Shown piece by piece: positions 53,973 through 64,000 of a stretch of DNA of 64,000 nt. The position numbers and the translations under genes are program-made. The stretch is from assembly GCA_002049455.2 (NCBI GenBank), contig KV919125.1, positions 1 to 64,000 on the forward strand, written 5' to 3'. How positions within the stretch are numbered: position 1 is the stretch's first letter; the number at the start of each line of letters is the position of its first letter. A model generated the notes under the pieces. It saw nothing but the letters and a program-made list of their open reading frames with translations, made no database searches and was not told where the DNA came from. The stretch is from Porphyra umbilicalis (taxonomy: Eukaryota; Rhodophyta; Bangiophyceae; Bangiales; Bangiaceae).

Positions 53973-54853
53973 GGACCTCTTGCGACGGGACGGTACGGCT
54001 GGGGGGCGTGTCTGCGCAGGCGTGCTCCACCGCGGCCTGCGTGCAAAGGCGGGCCGCCTCAGCCTCTGCCCCCGCATCTGTTCATGCAAGGGGCACTAAT
54101 AATCGACTCTTCTCGTTTCGTGTGTACACTGTCTGTTCTCTCATGCCATGGTTTCCGTTACTTTTAGCATCTGTTCCAACTCTTTCCGTGCTATATTTTT
54201 TTCGTCTCGGGCTCGCCCGCTGCAGCGGTGCCTTCAGTGTTATCTCCATTCTCAGCAGTGTGCCACCAATGTTTTCGGGCGCGCTGCTGCCCGTTTCATG
54301 CCACCACACTTGCATGTGCGCTGCGTGTCGCCTCGAGCGACGCGGCGCCACGCGGGGGAGTTTCAGCGGCGCAGTGTCAGCGGCGGTGGGGAGCGCAGCC
54401 ACCTTGAACTGCGCTCCCGTGCCACCTGTGCGGGAGTGCAGCGCGGAGCGGGACGCAGAGCGGGACACGCATGCAGAGATGAGACCCTCGGGGCAGTGGA
54501 CGGCACGTGCGGCATGGTGTACCTCCCGGGTTCCCACTTTGCCTGCCGGTGCCACGCACAAGGCGTGCACCCACGGCGCACGCCGGCGCCGCGCCGCCCC
54601 ACCGCCGCGCGCCACACCGTCGCGTGCACCGGGCGACCCGCCGTCGGCGGTGGCCACACCACAGCGTGCACCGCGCGACGCGCCGTCGGCGGTGGCCACA
54701 CCACATCCCCCAGGCGCCCCACAGGGAGCCCCCGCGGCGCGCCGCGCGCCCCCACCGACCGCCCCGCGAGGCGCGCCCCCCCGCGCGCGTGCGCAGCGGC
54801 CCGCGGCGACGCCGGCGCGGCCAGCAGCGCCCGCGGCGGCGCCGGCGCGGGGG

Positions 54854-54890
<37 letters not shown>

Positions 54891-54989
54891 CGCCCTCACA
54901 GCGCGCGCGGCGGGGCGCGCGCGCGCCACGCGGCGGCGGCGCCCCCCGCGTGGTCCCCCAAACGCCCGCGTCGGCCGCGGCCGCCCGCC
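53973..54989. other. Intergenic region with a 35-base C-run
   Basis: The first 400 bases are moderate in GC and probably untranslated. The rest is GC-rich, with a run of 35 C at 54855-54889. No gene supported. Confidence 0.5.
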
Positions 54990-56561
54990 TCACGGGGTCA
55001 GCCGCTGGCGGCGGGGGCCCGGCGGCCCCCCCCCCCCGGGGCGGCGGGCGCCCCCGTCGCTCCCCCCGCTGCGTTCGCCGCCGCCGCCGCCCCACGGCGG
55101 CGCGCCCCCCGACGGCGCCGCCGAGGAGGCGTCCGACTCGACAACCACCCGGCGGCGGCGCGGCCGCCGCGGCGCGGCCGCGGCCGCCGCCCGCGACGGG
55201 GCGGGCGCCACGGCGCGCCGCTGCGCGCGGCTGCGCGCGCGTCGGCGCGGCGCGTGGCGCGGGCCCGCCTCGGCGGGGGCGTCGCCCTCGCCCTCCCCCG
55301 CCTCCTCCTCCTCCTCCTCCTCCTCCTCCTCCTCCTCCTCGTCGGCGACTTGGGCGTCCTCCTCCTCCTCCGCCTCGTAATCCGAGTCGGAGCCGCCGCT
55401 CGACGACGCTGCCGGCGACGGCGAGTGCGAGCGGAACACAACCGCCACGGACGTTTGGGAGCGAAAGGGGAATTTGGGCGTTGGGAGACCCACCCCCGCC
55501 CCGCCCCGCGTCGCCGACCGCGCCGCACCCGGCGGCGCAGCGTCCGCGGCCGCAGCGGCGGCGGCAGCAGCAGCGGCGGCGGCGGCAGCAGCAGCAGCGG
55601 TGGCGCCCCCCCCCCCGCCCCCCCCCCCGTGGTCAGTCCCCCCCCCCCCACCCCTCATCAAGCGCCGGCGGCTGCGCCCACGTGTTGGGCCCGCCGAGGC
55701 GCGCCGCGTCGGCGGCGCCGAGGACGCCCACGAGGGCGGCGGCGGGCCACATGGCGGCGCCGAGTGCCACCGCCGCCGCCGCGGCGGCGGCCCCATCCCC
55801 GGGCTCCTCCCCCGTCACGTCCAAGACGGCGCCCGGGAGGGCGGCGCCGGCGCCGGGGAGACACGTCCGCGTCGGCGCCACTGCCGGCACTGCCGGCACC
55901 GCCGTCGCCGCCGTCGCCGTCGCCGCCGTCGCCGCCGCCGCCGCCGCGCCGGCGGCGCCGTGGCCGCCGCAGCCGCCCAGCCCGTCGCGCTCGGGGCTGC
56001 CGCCGTCGGCGGGCACCCCCCCCGCGTACACCTCGCGCACGTGGCGCACGGCAAAGGAGCGGCGGGGCACCCCGGCGGCGGGTGCGCCGACGGGCGGCGG
56101 CGGCGGCGGCGACCACGGGCGACGGCGGCGGCGGCGGCGGCGGGCGGTTGGCGGCGCGTCGGCGGCGGGCGGCGCGCCCCCGTCTGAACCGGGTCCCTCT
56201 GAGGAGTCGGACGAGGAGGAGGCGCGCGCGTCGCCCGCCGCGGCGCGCGCCCAAAAGGCGGCCACGGCGGCGGGCGCGGCGGCGCAGACGGCCGCCTCGG
56301 GCTCCCACGCAACGCCGACGGGGGGGAGGGGGGCACCCGCGGCGGCGGTGGCAGACGCCGCCGCCGCCGCCGCCCCGTCGGGCGCCGCCGGCAGGTACCA
56401 CTGGACGAGGAGGTCGGGGCGGCCGCCGCCGCCGCCGCCGCCGTCGCGCCGTGGGCGCGACGCAAAGATGTGGGCGATGGCTCGCTGGGGGGGAGGGGGG
56501 GGGGGGGGGTGGGGGGGGCGCCCCCGCCGCGCCCGCGGCGGCAGCAGCGTGCACCCGGTTG

Positions 56562-56594
<33 letters not shown>

Positions 56595-57486
56595 CGCCGT
56601 GGCGGCGGTGGTGGCGGTCGTTGTGGCAGCGGCGGGCGCAGCGGCGTCGCGCCGGTCAGCGGCGTGGGGCCGCCCGGCCACGGGTAGGGGAGGTGGTGGT
56701 AGTGCGGCGCCGGCAGGGTCGGGTAAAAGGGCTCTTGGTACCAAGGCGGGAGCGGCGGCGGCGGCACCCCGACGGTCGGCGGCGGCGCCCAGTAGGTGGG
56801 CGGCTGCGGGTGGTCGGCGGGCAGCGGCGGCCCGCCGTCTGCCGGCGGGGGGGCCACAAAGGGCGCCTGCAACCGCCGCCCCTCCGTGTCGGGCGGCGGC
56901 AGCAGCGGCGGCGGCGGGGGGCTCATGCTCCCAAACGGGCCCTGCGCCAGGACCGGCGCGGCCGGGGGGGGGCGCCCCCGCCCCGGCGCCCGCGTCGGGA
57001 CGGGGAGGGGGGACCGCCGCCGGGGTGGCGGTGGCGGACGCGGCGGCGGCGGCTGCGGCAACGGCAGCGCCTGCGGCTGCCACGGCGGCGGTGGCAGAGG
57101 CGGCGGCAGCAACCGCCGCGGCGGCGGTGGTGGTGGCGGCAGCGGCGGCGGCAGCGGCCGCGACGGCGGTGGCGGCGGCGGCCGCGACGGCGGCAGCGGC
57201 AGCGGCAGCGGCAGCGGCAGCGGCAGCCGCAGCGGCAGCGGCAGCGGCAGCGGCCGCGACGGCGGCCGCGACGGCGGCCGCGACGGCGGCAGCGGCAGCG
57301 GCAGCGGCAGCGGCCGCGACGGCGGCCGCGACGGCGGCAGCGGCAGCGGCAGCGGCAGCGGCAGCGGCAGCGGCAGCGGCCGCGACGGCGGCGGCGGCGG
57401 CGGCAGCGGCGGCAGCGGGTGGGGTTCTGGGAACCAGGGAAACCCGTCGGGCTCCCGCCCCAGCAGCGCCACATACTCGGCATAGA
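54990..57486 (-). CDS. Proline-rich, acidic protein with a chromo-like segment
   Basis: Several protein-like blocks lie on the minus strand in order. First AVYAEYVALLGREPDGFPWF, then a (Pro-Leu)n and (Pro-Pro-Ser-Arg)n tract. Then comes a Pro/Tyr-rich part (PTYWAPPPTVGVPPPPLPPW, PHYHHLPYPWPGG). Next is RAIAHIFASRPRRDG with PDLLVQWYLPAAP and VAWEPEAAVCAAAPAAVAAF. The last segment follows the chromo-domain outline: hydrophobic strand, (L/V)-V-x-W-x-x-x-P, then W-E-P-E and a closing helix. The C-terminal part holds SDSDYEAEEEED, a run of about 13 Glu, then basic RRRARSRAQRRA. Frames change at G/C runs near 56490-56520, 56313-56330 and 55610-55650. A nuclear chromatin-associated role is inferred from these features. 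Start is not determined; both ends are tentative. Confidence 0.4.
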
Positions 57487-57714
57487 CGGCGGCGGGGGTG
57501 GCGGGCGGGGGCGGCAGCCGCGGCGGCAGCGGCGGCCGCCGCGGGGGGCCATCGCCCCACCCCCGCGGCGCGCGCGCGGGGCAGGGGCGGACGGGGGGGG
57601 GGCGCCGCACCGCGCGTCGGCGCGGGGCGGGGGGGGGGGGGGGGGGGCGTTGAGCGGCCGCATCCGGGGGGGGGGGCGACGCCGCCGCGGCCGGCGGCGG
57701 CGGCGGCAGCGGCA

Positions 57715-57752
<38 letters not shown>

Positions 57753-57916
57753 CGCCCCGACCGCCCCGATGGGCGGGCGGCGGCAATCGCCGACCGACTG
57801 GCGGCGCTCGACGCCCCGCGCACCTGTGGCCGGGGCGCAACCTGCCCCGGGGGCGCCGGCGCCGACGGCGCCTGGCAACAAAGCGCCAAACAGCACGGCT
57901 GTTGGGCAACAGGCAA

Positions 57917-57992
57917 ACAAATGCCCTTTTGTTGGGCGGCCTGTTTGGGCAACAGAGCCCGAATAGAATGCGATTCTGTTTGGTGCTGCCGT
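57917..57992 (+). repeat. Dispersed repeat, copy A
   Basis: About 75 bp sharing blocks such as tgttgggcg, cctgtt, aacag, cccgaa and agaat with copy B at 59013-59088 in the same orientation, roughly 70 percent identical by eye. Confidence 0.55.
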
Positions 57993-59012
57993 TCGCCTCT
58001 CTCGAGTGAGAACCATGCATGTGCCAGGAGCTGATGATTGTTTCGCCTCAAGTCCGCGCATTAGACAAGAAGGAAGAAATCAGAGATGACGAGCACGTTT
58101 ACAGGTCAAGGAGGAACACAAAGTCAACACTTCATGCCGTCTGCATGCACTTTACGAATCAATACAGTACAACCTTTGACGATCTCCCAACGGACTAGCG
58201 CAGCAGACGGCTGCCAACCTCGAGCTCACAGCCGCCCACACCGCATGCGTCGTTGCCTCCACGTCGTTGACGTCGTCCGGATGTCACCGCCGCATTTCTC
58301 GCCCCACACTGCCCCTGTTTCCCTCACACCCCCTTTTCCCGTTCTCGCTCCCCCCCTTTCGACTCATTTCCTCTACCGCTTCTTTGAACCCTCTCGGTGC
58401 GTGCGTCTGTTCCAGAGGCACTTCTGTGCCGCACATCATACTTGTCGTGCCTCACTCTCCGCGCCTCCATGCATTTTCCCTCAACCCGCTCGTGTCTGCC
58501 CGCTCTGCCCCCTCCGTCGCCTCATCTTCCACGGACCATTTGTTTTCGCACGACTGTCGTGCTTCCGCGTTAACGACCATGTCCTCGCTCGCGGCGAGCG
58601 ACCGTTGTCTCCTTGGCGGCCGCTCTAACTGTTAGTATCGACACTTGGACTTGCTGTTCTCTCCTGCATGTGTTTAGTTTGCTCTATTGGATGCTACGTC
58701 TCATGTCTGTGCTATGTTTCTGTCTTGCGGGTAAGGAGTAGGTGCGTTGAGCGCATGGTTGGTATGTGTCAACCAAGTTTAGGGGCATCGGGTAGGCGCA
58801 GCCCTGCAACGGTAAGCACGAAGCTACTGCTCCACACAAAACATGTACTTGGCGGCCAGGCCGTGGACTCTCAATCCGAAACCTCATTACGTCTCAATAA
58901 GTCGTACCATGGCATACCTCTATTTAAGGTATGCCAGCCTGCGTGCCGGGGCTGACCCACCCGTTTCGGACGGAACCACGAGATCCAGAGCTCAGCACCG
59001 AACAATAATGGA

Positions 59013-59088
59013 ACCGAATGGCCTCTGTTGGGCGCCTGTTCGGTAACAGCCACCCGAACAGAATCACGTTCTGTTGGGGGCGTCGCCA
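59013..59088 (+). repeat. Dispersed repeat, copy B
   Basis: See copy A. It lies just left of the element starting at 59143. The two copies are about 1.1 kb apart. Confidence 0.55.
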
Positions 59089-59163
59089 GTTGCGACCATC
59101 CAAACCGCCTGTTGCGGGGGGCGTCGGCTACGGTACTCGGCCATCGTCACGGCCTGCAGACTG

Positions 59164-59188
59164 CCCATCCAAACGCGTTTTGGATGGG
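59164..59188. repeat. Palindrome CCCATCCAAA-N5-TTTGGATGGG, copy 1
   Basis: Perfect 10-bp arms around CGCGT. Copies 2 and 3 are at 60146-60170 and 60203-60227, near the other end of the same element. Confidence 0.85.
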
Positions 59189-60145
59189 CTTTGGATGGGG
59201 ATGGATGGGCTTTTGGATGGGAATGGATGGGCGTCTCCGCCCAACCAGAGCGTTTTTGGATGGGGTATGGTTGGGGATTTGGATGGGCGTTTCCAGCCGA
59301 TGGCGTAGTCACCCATTCCGCCCGTGTGTTCTTCGAGTCGAGGAGGCCCGCTCGAGAGACAGCAAGTGATCCTCGGCAGGCTCGGCCGTTTCATATTCAG
59401 AAACCCCAATGTGAAACCAAGAGACCATGTGATTGGCTACCAGTCGCAGGTGGTTTGGCCACACCGCGCAGCAGTTTGGGTCCATCCAATTGGTCTGCTG
59501 GTAGCATAAGTATTATGTGATGTAGCATGCCAATTGCACGGCCCTTGGTTGGCCATCCTCACGACCGACTCCGAATTCAACGAGGTGAAGCCGCGGCGGA
59601 GGCGGAGCTGCAGCATTCGTGATACCAGCGCCGTCGTGGTTGCATGGACGACCTCGCTGTAGCCCAACAACGTACGCCTGCGTGGAAGGCACTGTGCAAG
59701 TGACGGATTTTTTGCACTCTCAAAACGAATAGCGGGGCGCTGCGTGAAGCACGGCGTTTTGCGATGTCACCGACTCGGCGCGATTTTCGAGGCCAAGTCA
59801 TCTCGTGTCGCTGTCTGTCGGCGTGAACAAGACGCAGCCGTCGGTCTGGTCGCGACGTCGACGACGCGGACACAATCAACAAGATTCGAGTGTCAATTAC
59901 TTTGAGTTATGGGAGTTGTATCGCAGAAAAGCAAGGATCGACCTCGTGCCGCCGGCGCCGCCGAGCACGGCGGACCAGATGGGACAGGTACGGGGGCTAC
60001 AGTTAGCAAGGCCTGCCACCAGAGTAGAAATGATGCTGGCCCAATGAGATGGCGTCATTTTTCCAACGCCGTGACGTGGGCCGGAAAGAAACGGTTGTGC
60101 TGCACAAAAGGGCGATGACTTCTGACTGGCCCTCGGTCGAGGAAG

Positions 60146-60170
60146 CCCATCCAAACCGGGTTTGGATGGG
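60146..60170. repeat. Palindrome CCCATCCAAA-N5-TTTGGATGGG, copy 2
   Basis: Perfect 10-bp arms around CCGGG. Confidence 0.85.
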
Positions 60171-60202
60171 AAATGCGGGGTCTCCCAGAAGGGGCAAAAA
60201 CG

Positions 60203-60227
60203 CCCATCCAAATTGGGTTTGGATGGG
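60203..60227. repeat. Palindrome CCCATCCAAA-N5-TTTGGATGGG, copy 3
   Basis: Perfect 10-bp arms around TTGGG. Confidence 0.85.
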
Positions 60228-60276
60228 GGATGGGGATGGATGGGGATGGATGGGCTTGTCTGGAAGCCGTGACGAT

Positions 60277-61266
60277 TTCTCACGCACCTGCTCACAAACG
60301 GGTTGCAAAACGTCTGAAATGGTCATTCGAGGCGGTCGGCACCCGGCTCCGTGGGCCGTTTTGTCGCCAGCCCGCGGGCACTGGACAGTCAATGGGGGGT
60401 GTTGAGCGCCCGTTCCCGCCGTGTTTCCGGCGGCGACACGAAAATCAGAGGGTGGCCCACCAGAGAGATTGCCACGCACGGCGCACACCCGTCCCACATC
60501 GATGCGCGCGGCCGCATGCGGCCGCGGGGGGGTTTCGCACCGCGCGGGGGTTTCGGGCGACCCACCTGGACGCGACGGGACGTCGGGCACCCCGTCGGCC
60601 GACGCGCGACGTCCGGCGGCGGCACCAAAATATGAGGGTGGCCCACGAGAGAGATGGCCACGCACGGCGTACAACCGTCCGACGGCGATGCGCGCGGCCG
60701 CATGCGGCCGCGCGTCTCTCGTACCGCGCGGGGGTTGCGGGCGACCCACCTGGCCGCGCGACGCGACCTCGGCCGTCGGGGTGCGGCGGCCGCCGCCGAC
60801 GGGCGAGCGACGCGCCCCGTCGGCCGACGCGCGGCGGCCGGCGGCCGGCGGCTAGCGGGACGGGGGCCCGGCGGGCGGTCCGTCCCGCGAGCGGTTTTCC
60901 GCCCCCGCGTGGGCGCGCCGTTGCAGCGCGCCGCCGGCGCGCCCACGCCCGACGGCGAGGGGCGCGCCCGCGGGCGCCCCGCCACGAAACCGACGGCGGG
61001 GGGGTCGACCCCCCCCACCAGAGGCCCCCTGGTGTCACCAACGAGGGCACGCGGGCGCGCGCGCACGCCCCTCGGCGCGGGTCAGTGGTGGCACCAAAGA
61101 GGCCGAGCCGCCTCTGCATTGTTCTCCCTCGGGACCTCGAGCGCGCACGGCGCCCCCTCCTCCACGTCCACGGGCAGGCGGAGGAGGGGCCGTCCCAAGC
61201 AAGCAAACACAAAAAAAAGAAGAAAAAGGCGCGCACGCACGCCCCCCCCCCCCCCCCCGCCCGCCC
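60277..61266. other. Intergenic region with a 186-bp tandem duplication
   Basis: Downstream side of the PPR gene on the right. No gene supported. Open frames over the tandem repeat exist on both strands because the period is a multiple of three. Confidence 0.45.
60426..60797. repeat. Two diverged tandem copies of a 186-bp unit
   Basis: ggtggcccac occurs at 60451 and 60637, and the flanking blocks (gagagat, ccacgcacggcg, gatgcgcgcggccgcatgcg, gggcgacccacctgg) repeat with the same 186-bp offset. A partial third copy (ccccgtcggccgacgcgcg) lies at about 60817. Confidence 0.75.
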
Positions 61267-64000
61267 TCACGCCGCCGGCGGCGGTTGCCGCGCGCGCAGC
61301 AGCCAGTGCAGGCGGTTGATCTTGTCGCCCAACTTTTTCGACGGGCGGCGCCCCTTGACCGCCGCCCGCGCCGCCTGCGACGCGGTCAGCCCGTCGAGCA
61401 CCGCCCGCACGCGCGCCTCGTCCGTGTCCCGCTGGCACTTTAAGCACGTCGACGCGAGGGAGGAGTAGGTCACCTCGTCGGGCGCCACGCCGTCGGCGAG
61501 CATTGCGTCCCAGACGGCAAACGCGACGGCCTGCTCGCCGGCCATGCCCGCCGCGTACACCACCGCATTGTACGAGGCGACGGACGGGGCGGCCATGGAC
61601 GGCGGCGCCGACGGCGGCGCGGCAGAGGGGCGGCCCGGCGCCGATGCCGCCGCCGACGCCGACGCCGCCGACGCCGCCGCCGCCGCCCCCGCCGCCCGCA
61701 TTTGGCCGAGGAGCTCCGCCGCGCGCGCCCAGTCGCCCGCCTTGCCGAGCGCGTCGAGGAGCGCCGTCCACGCGTACGAGTCGACGCCGCCGAGGCCGAC
61801 ATCCTGCATTTCCGCCGCGAGGCGGGCGGCCGTCTCGACGGCGCCCGCGCGCGCCGCCACCGCCGTGGCCGTCGCGTAGGTGACTTCGGTCGGCGCCACG
61901 CGCGACCGCTTCATCAGCGAGAGGAGCGCGAGCGTGCGCGCCACGCCCCCGTCGGCCGCCGTCGCCGGCGTGCCGGCGCCGGGGGTGGCGGCGGCGACCG
62001 CCGCCGCCGCAGCCGCCGCGGCCGCCGCCTCGTCAACGGTCTTTTTCGTCGCTTTGCGGCCGCGGGGGGATTTGGGGGCGGGCGGCGGCTTTGGCGCCGT
62101 CGCCCCGACCAACCCCATGAGCACGTTGAACGGGTAGGCGGCGAGCGGCCACCGCGCCGGCGCCCGCCCGTGCTCCCACACCGCCCGGCCGAGGAGGGCG
62201 GTCGCGACGGCCACGTCCCGCGCCGCAACGGCCGCGTCAAAGAGGGCGAGCACCACGCCCGCGTCGACGGTGCCGACCGACGCGACCGCGTCGGACAGTT
62301 GGGCGACCGACCACGTCGGCGCGCGCGCAGTGACCATCTCCCGCGTCGCCCGCGCGTCGACGCGCGGCGTGCGAGGGGGGGCGACCACGCCAGCGGCGGC
62401 GGCGGCGGCTGTCGTGGTCGCCCCCCCGCCGCTCCCGCCGCCGCCGCCGCCGCCGCCGCCGCCCCCCGACCCCGCCTCGTCCGCCAAGGCGAGCAGCAGG
62501 TCCACGTCGCCGGCGGCCCGCGCGAGCGCCGCCGCCGCGCGCCCCTCCCCCTCGTCGAGCGCCACGCCCGCCGCGCGCATGAGGCGGAGCACCTCCAACA
62601 CGTGCGGCGGGGAGCGGCACTCGAGCGCCGCGCGGAGCAGCGTCGCGTACGTGACGGGGGTGGCCGGGCCGACGGCCGTTGCCGCCGCCGCCGCCGCCGC
62701 GCCCGCCGGCGGCCGCGTCGCGACGCCCGCCGCGGCGGCAACGGCGGCGGGGAGGGTGAAGCGCCGCCCAAAGATGCGGCACGCCGACGCCACGTCCCCG
62801 CACCGCCCACAAACCCCAATGAGCGTGTGGTACGTGTCGACGTTGGGGGCGAGGCCAAAGTCCGTCTGCATCCGCCGCACGAGCTCCACCGACAGTTGGA
62901 TTTGGAGGCCCCGCTTGGCCGCGTCCGCTTCGGTGGCGCCGCGGGCGCCCGGGGGGGGGGGGGGCGCCCCCGCCGCCCCCGCCGCCGCGGCGGCGGCGGC
63001 GGGGGCAGCGGCGGCAGCGGCGGCAGGGGCGGCGGCAGGGTCGGGGGCGGCGGCGGCGGCGTCGGGGGCGGCGGCCCCCCCCGGCGCCCCACACAGCGAG
63101 AGCGCCCGGTTAAAGTCCTCCACCCGCGGCTGCACCTTCCACCGGGGCATCACCTCGAGGAGCACCTTGACGGCGAGCTGCAAGTCGCACCCCCGCACCG
63201 CCGCGTCGAGGACGTGCCCGAGGAGCACCTCATTCGGCACGATCCGCCGCTTGATCGCTTCCGCCAAGTAGACTTGCGCGCCGCGCCCGTCCCCCGCGCG
63301 CGCACACGCCGACAGCACCGACCCGTAGAGGAAGGCGTTGGGCTTGACGGCCGCTGCGCGCGCGGCGACGGCAGCCGCCGCCGCCTCGGGCGACGCCGAC
63401 GGCGACGGCGCCGGCGGGTTGACGACGCGCGAAAAGTGCGCGAGCGCCTTGGCGTGCGCGCCCGCCACCGACAGCCCGTGGATGATGGCCGCGTGCGTGC
63501 GCGCGTTGGGCGCCACCCCCGCCGCGTGCATGGAGGCGACGACCTCCTCCACCCGCCCCGCCGCGCCGACGCGCGCGAGGCCGTGCACGAGGGCGGTCGC
63601 CGACACCACGTCGGGCGCGAGGCCGAGCTCCCCCTCTGCAATGGTGCGGAGGGCCCACGCGGTTTCCGCCGCCCCCGCGCGCCCGAGGAGCTTGTACACC
63701 ATGGTCATGGTAAAGTTGTCGGGCGGCACGCCGCCGGCGCGCATGCGGTCAAAGATGCCTTGCACGCGCCCGGGCACCGCCGCGAGCACGTCTGACAGGG
63801 GGGACGGCGCCGACGGGGGCCGCAACGACGCTCCCGCGTCGCCGTCGACCGCGTCGCCACCCCCGTCGCCGCCCGTCGGCAGCGTCGGCGCGCCGCCGCC
63901 GCCGCCGCCGCCGCGCCCGCGCGCCCCCGCAATGGCAATGTCTGCCTGCACCCCCGCCAGCAGCGCATTGTAGGTGCGGCTGTTGACGCGCGCGGGGGAG
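61267..64000 (-). CDS. Pentatricopeptide repeat (PPR) protein, 5' end beyond window
   Basis: A single open frame of about 910 codons runs off the right edge (its first visible residues include SRTYNALLAGVQADIAIAG), so the start is missing. Many helix-turn-helix units of about 35 residues can be read: RVQGIFDRMRAGGVPPDNFT, VEEVVASMHAAGVAPNARTH, IIHGLSVAGAHAKALAHFSR, SVLSACARAGDGRGAQVYLA, TYHTLIGVCGRCGDVASACR, ALLDALGKAGDWARAAELLG and YNAVVYAAGMAGEQAVAFAV. This is the P-type PPR pattern, interrupted by Ala/Gly/Pro insertions. PPR proteins bind organellar RNA for processing, stability or translation; import to plastid or mitochondrion is expected but the leader is outside the window. The C-terminus (KLGDKINRLHWLLRAR) shows no SMR or DYW domain. 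No frame breaks despite G/C runs. Confidence 0.85.
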   Translation of the reverse strand, partial: SPARVNSRTYNALLAGVQADIAIAGARGRGGGGGGGAPTLPTGGDGGGDAVDGDAGASLRPPSAPSPLSDVLAAVPGRVQGIFDRMRAGGVPPDNFTMTMVYKLLGRAGAAETAWALRTIAEGELGLAPDVVSATALVHGLARVGAAGRVEEVVASMHAAGVAPNARTHAAIIHGLSVAGAHAKALAHFSRVVNPPAPSPSASPEAAAAAVAARAAAVKPNAFLYGSVLSACARAGDGRGAQVYLAEAIKRRIVPNEVLLGHVLDAAVRGCDLQLAVKVLLEVMPRWKVQPRVEDFNRALSLCGAPGGAAAPDAAAAAPDPAAAPAAAAAAAPAAAAAAAGAAGAPPPPPGARGATEADAAKRGLQIQLSVELVRRMQTDFGLAPNVDTYHTLIGVCGRCGDVASACRIFGRRFTLPAAVAAAAGVATRPPAGAAAAAAATAVGPATPVTYATLLRAALECRSPPHVLEVLRLMRAAGVALDEGEGRAAAALARAAGDVDLLLALADEAGSGGGGGGGGGGGSGGGATTTAAAAAAGVVAPPRTPRVDARATREMVTARAPTWSVAQLSDAVASVGTVDAGVVLALFDAAVAARDVAVATALLGRAVWEHGRAPARWPLAAYPFNVLMGLVGATAPKPPPAPKSPRGRKATKKTVDEAAAAAAAAAAVAAATPGAGTPATAADGGVARTLALLSLMKRSRVAPTEVTYATATAVAARAGAVETAARLAAEMQDVGLGGVDSYAWTALLDALGKAGDWARAAELLGQMRAAGAAAAASAASASAAASAPGRPSAAPPSAPPSMAAPSVASYNAVVYAAGMAGEQAVAFAVWDAMLADGVAPDEVTYSSLASTCLKCQRDTDEARVRAVLDGLTASQAARAAVKGRRPSKKLGDKINRLHWLLRARQPPPAA

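Larger units (their letters stand above)
57487..59142. other. Region without a certain gene
   Basis: The GC-rich left part may include the N-terminus of the proline-rich protein. From about 57900 to 59140 the DNA is moderate in GC, with no supported gene and two related repeat copies (57917-57992 and 59013-59088). Confidence 0.4.
59143..60276. mobile_element. Non-autonomous element of the ATCGTC-terminus family
   Basis: The left end ATCGTCACGGCCTGCAGAC and the reverse complement of the right end ATCGTCACGGCTTCCAGAC match at 17 of 19 positions, and both continue to GCCCATCCA. The termini begin with the same seven bases as the large transposon at 432-8532, and GCCCATC motifs are also present inside that element's ends. 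Internally, ggatgg repeats are dense near both ends and three copies of a 25-bp palindrome occur. No coding capacity is seen in 1134 bp. Confidence 0.65.

Noticed and set aside
53690..58009. Very long plus-strand open frame (over 1400 codons)
   Set aside because: It is antisense low-complexity translation of GCC/GGC-rich DNA. It overlaps the end of the clear surface-protein gene in another frame and the minus-strand proline-rich protein.

Overview
The window looks like nuclear DNA of a GC-rich, plastid-bearing eukaryotic microbe or alga. Genes are eukaryotic (RLP24, a DHHC acyltransferase, PPR, cN-II-type HAD nucleotidase, PLC-X). Spliceosomal introns are few, 167-313 bp, all GT-AG. Several products begin with plastid-transit-like leaders. 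There are very many G/C homopolymer and GCC/GGC tracts. A tRNA-Asn carrying an insertion in the T-loop recalls the ectopic tRNA introns known from red algae such as Cyanidioschyzon. A GC-rich red alga of the Porphyra/Pyropia kind is my best guess, by inference only.

Layout. 432-8532 is an apparently complete two-gene CACTA/Plavaka-like DNA transposon with terminal inverted repeats. It carries a divergently oriented accessory ORF (1051-2688, minus) and a three-exon transposase (4185-8146, plus). Next come a C69-family dipeptidase with signal peptide and C-terminal membrane anchor (9365-11534), a PLC-X-domain membrane protein (minus, to 13685), a small hAT-like element (14997-15517), the tRNA-Asn(GUU) (16565-16654), and a plastid ChaN/DUF399-like haem-binding protein (17693-19591). 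A DHHC palmitoyltransferase (minus, 20092-22656), a MITE-like island (23928-24487) and a plastid PGM/PMM-type phosphohexomutase (minus, 25285-27682) follow.

28453-29778 is a TA-flanked inverted-repeat element. Then come a small membrane protein (30780-31513), two head-to-head SIMPL/DUF541-like genes (32044-33568 minus and 35694-36842 plus) separated by another inverted-repeat element (34256-35230), a plastid one-TM protein (37498-38088, minus), the HAD 5'-nucleotidase (39004-41318) and RLP24 (41675-42175, minus). The right part has a secreted protein (43919-44474), a polytopic plastid membrane protein (minus, 44776-46285), a long gene-poor stretch (46.6-52.0 kb), a type I surface glycoprotein-like gene (52041-53972), a proline-rich chromo-like nuclear protein (minus, 54990 to about 57500), a fourth element of the ATCGTC-terminus family (59143-60276) and a PPR protein running off the right edge (61267-64000, minus).

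Two themes recur. Conserved protein domains often change reading frame exactly at runs of G or C; this is most simply explained by homopolymer length errors in the assembly, so several CDS are given as spans with frame breaks. Introns show polarity: G-runs just after the donor and C-rich tracts just before the acceptor on the sense strand. No operons, CRISPR arrays or rRNA were seen.
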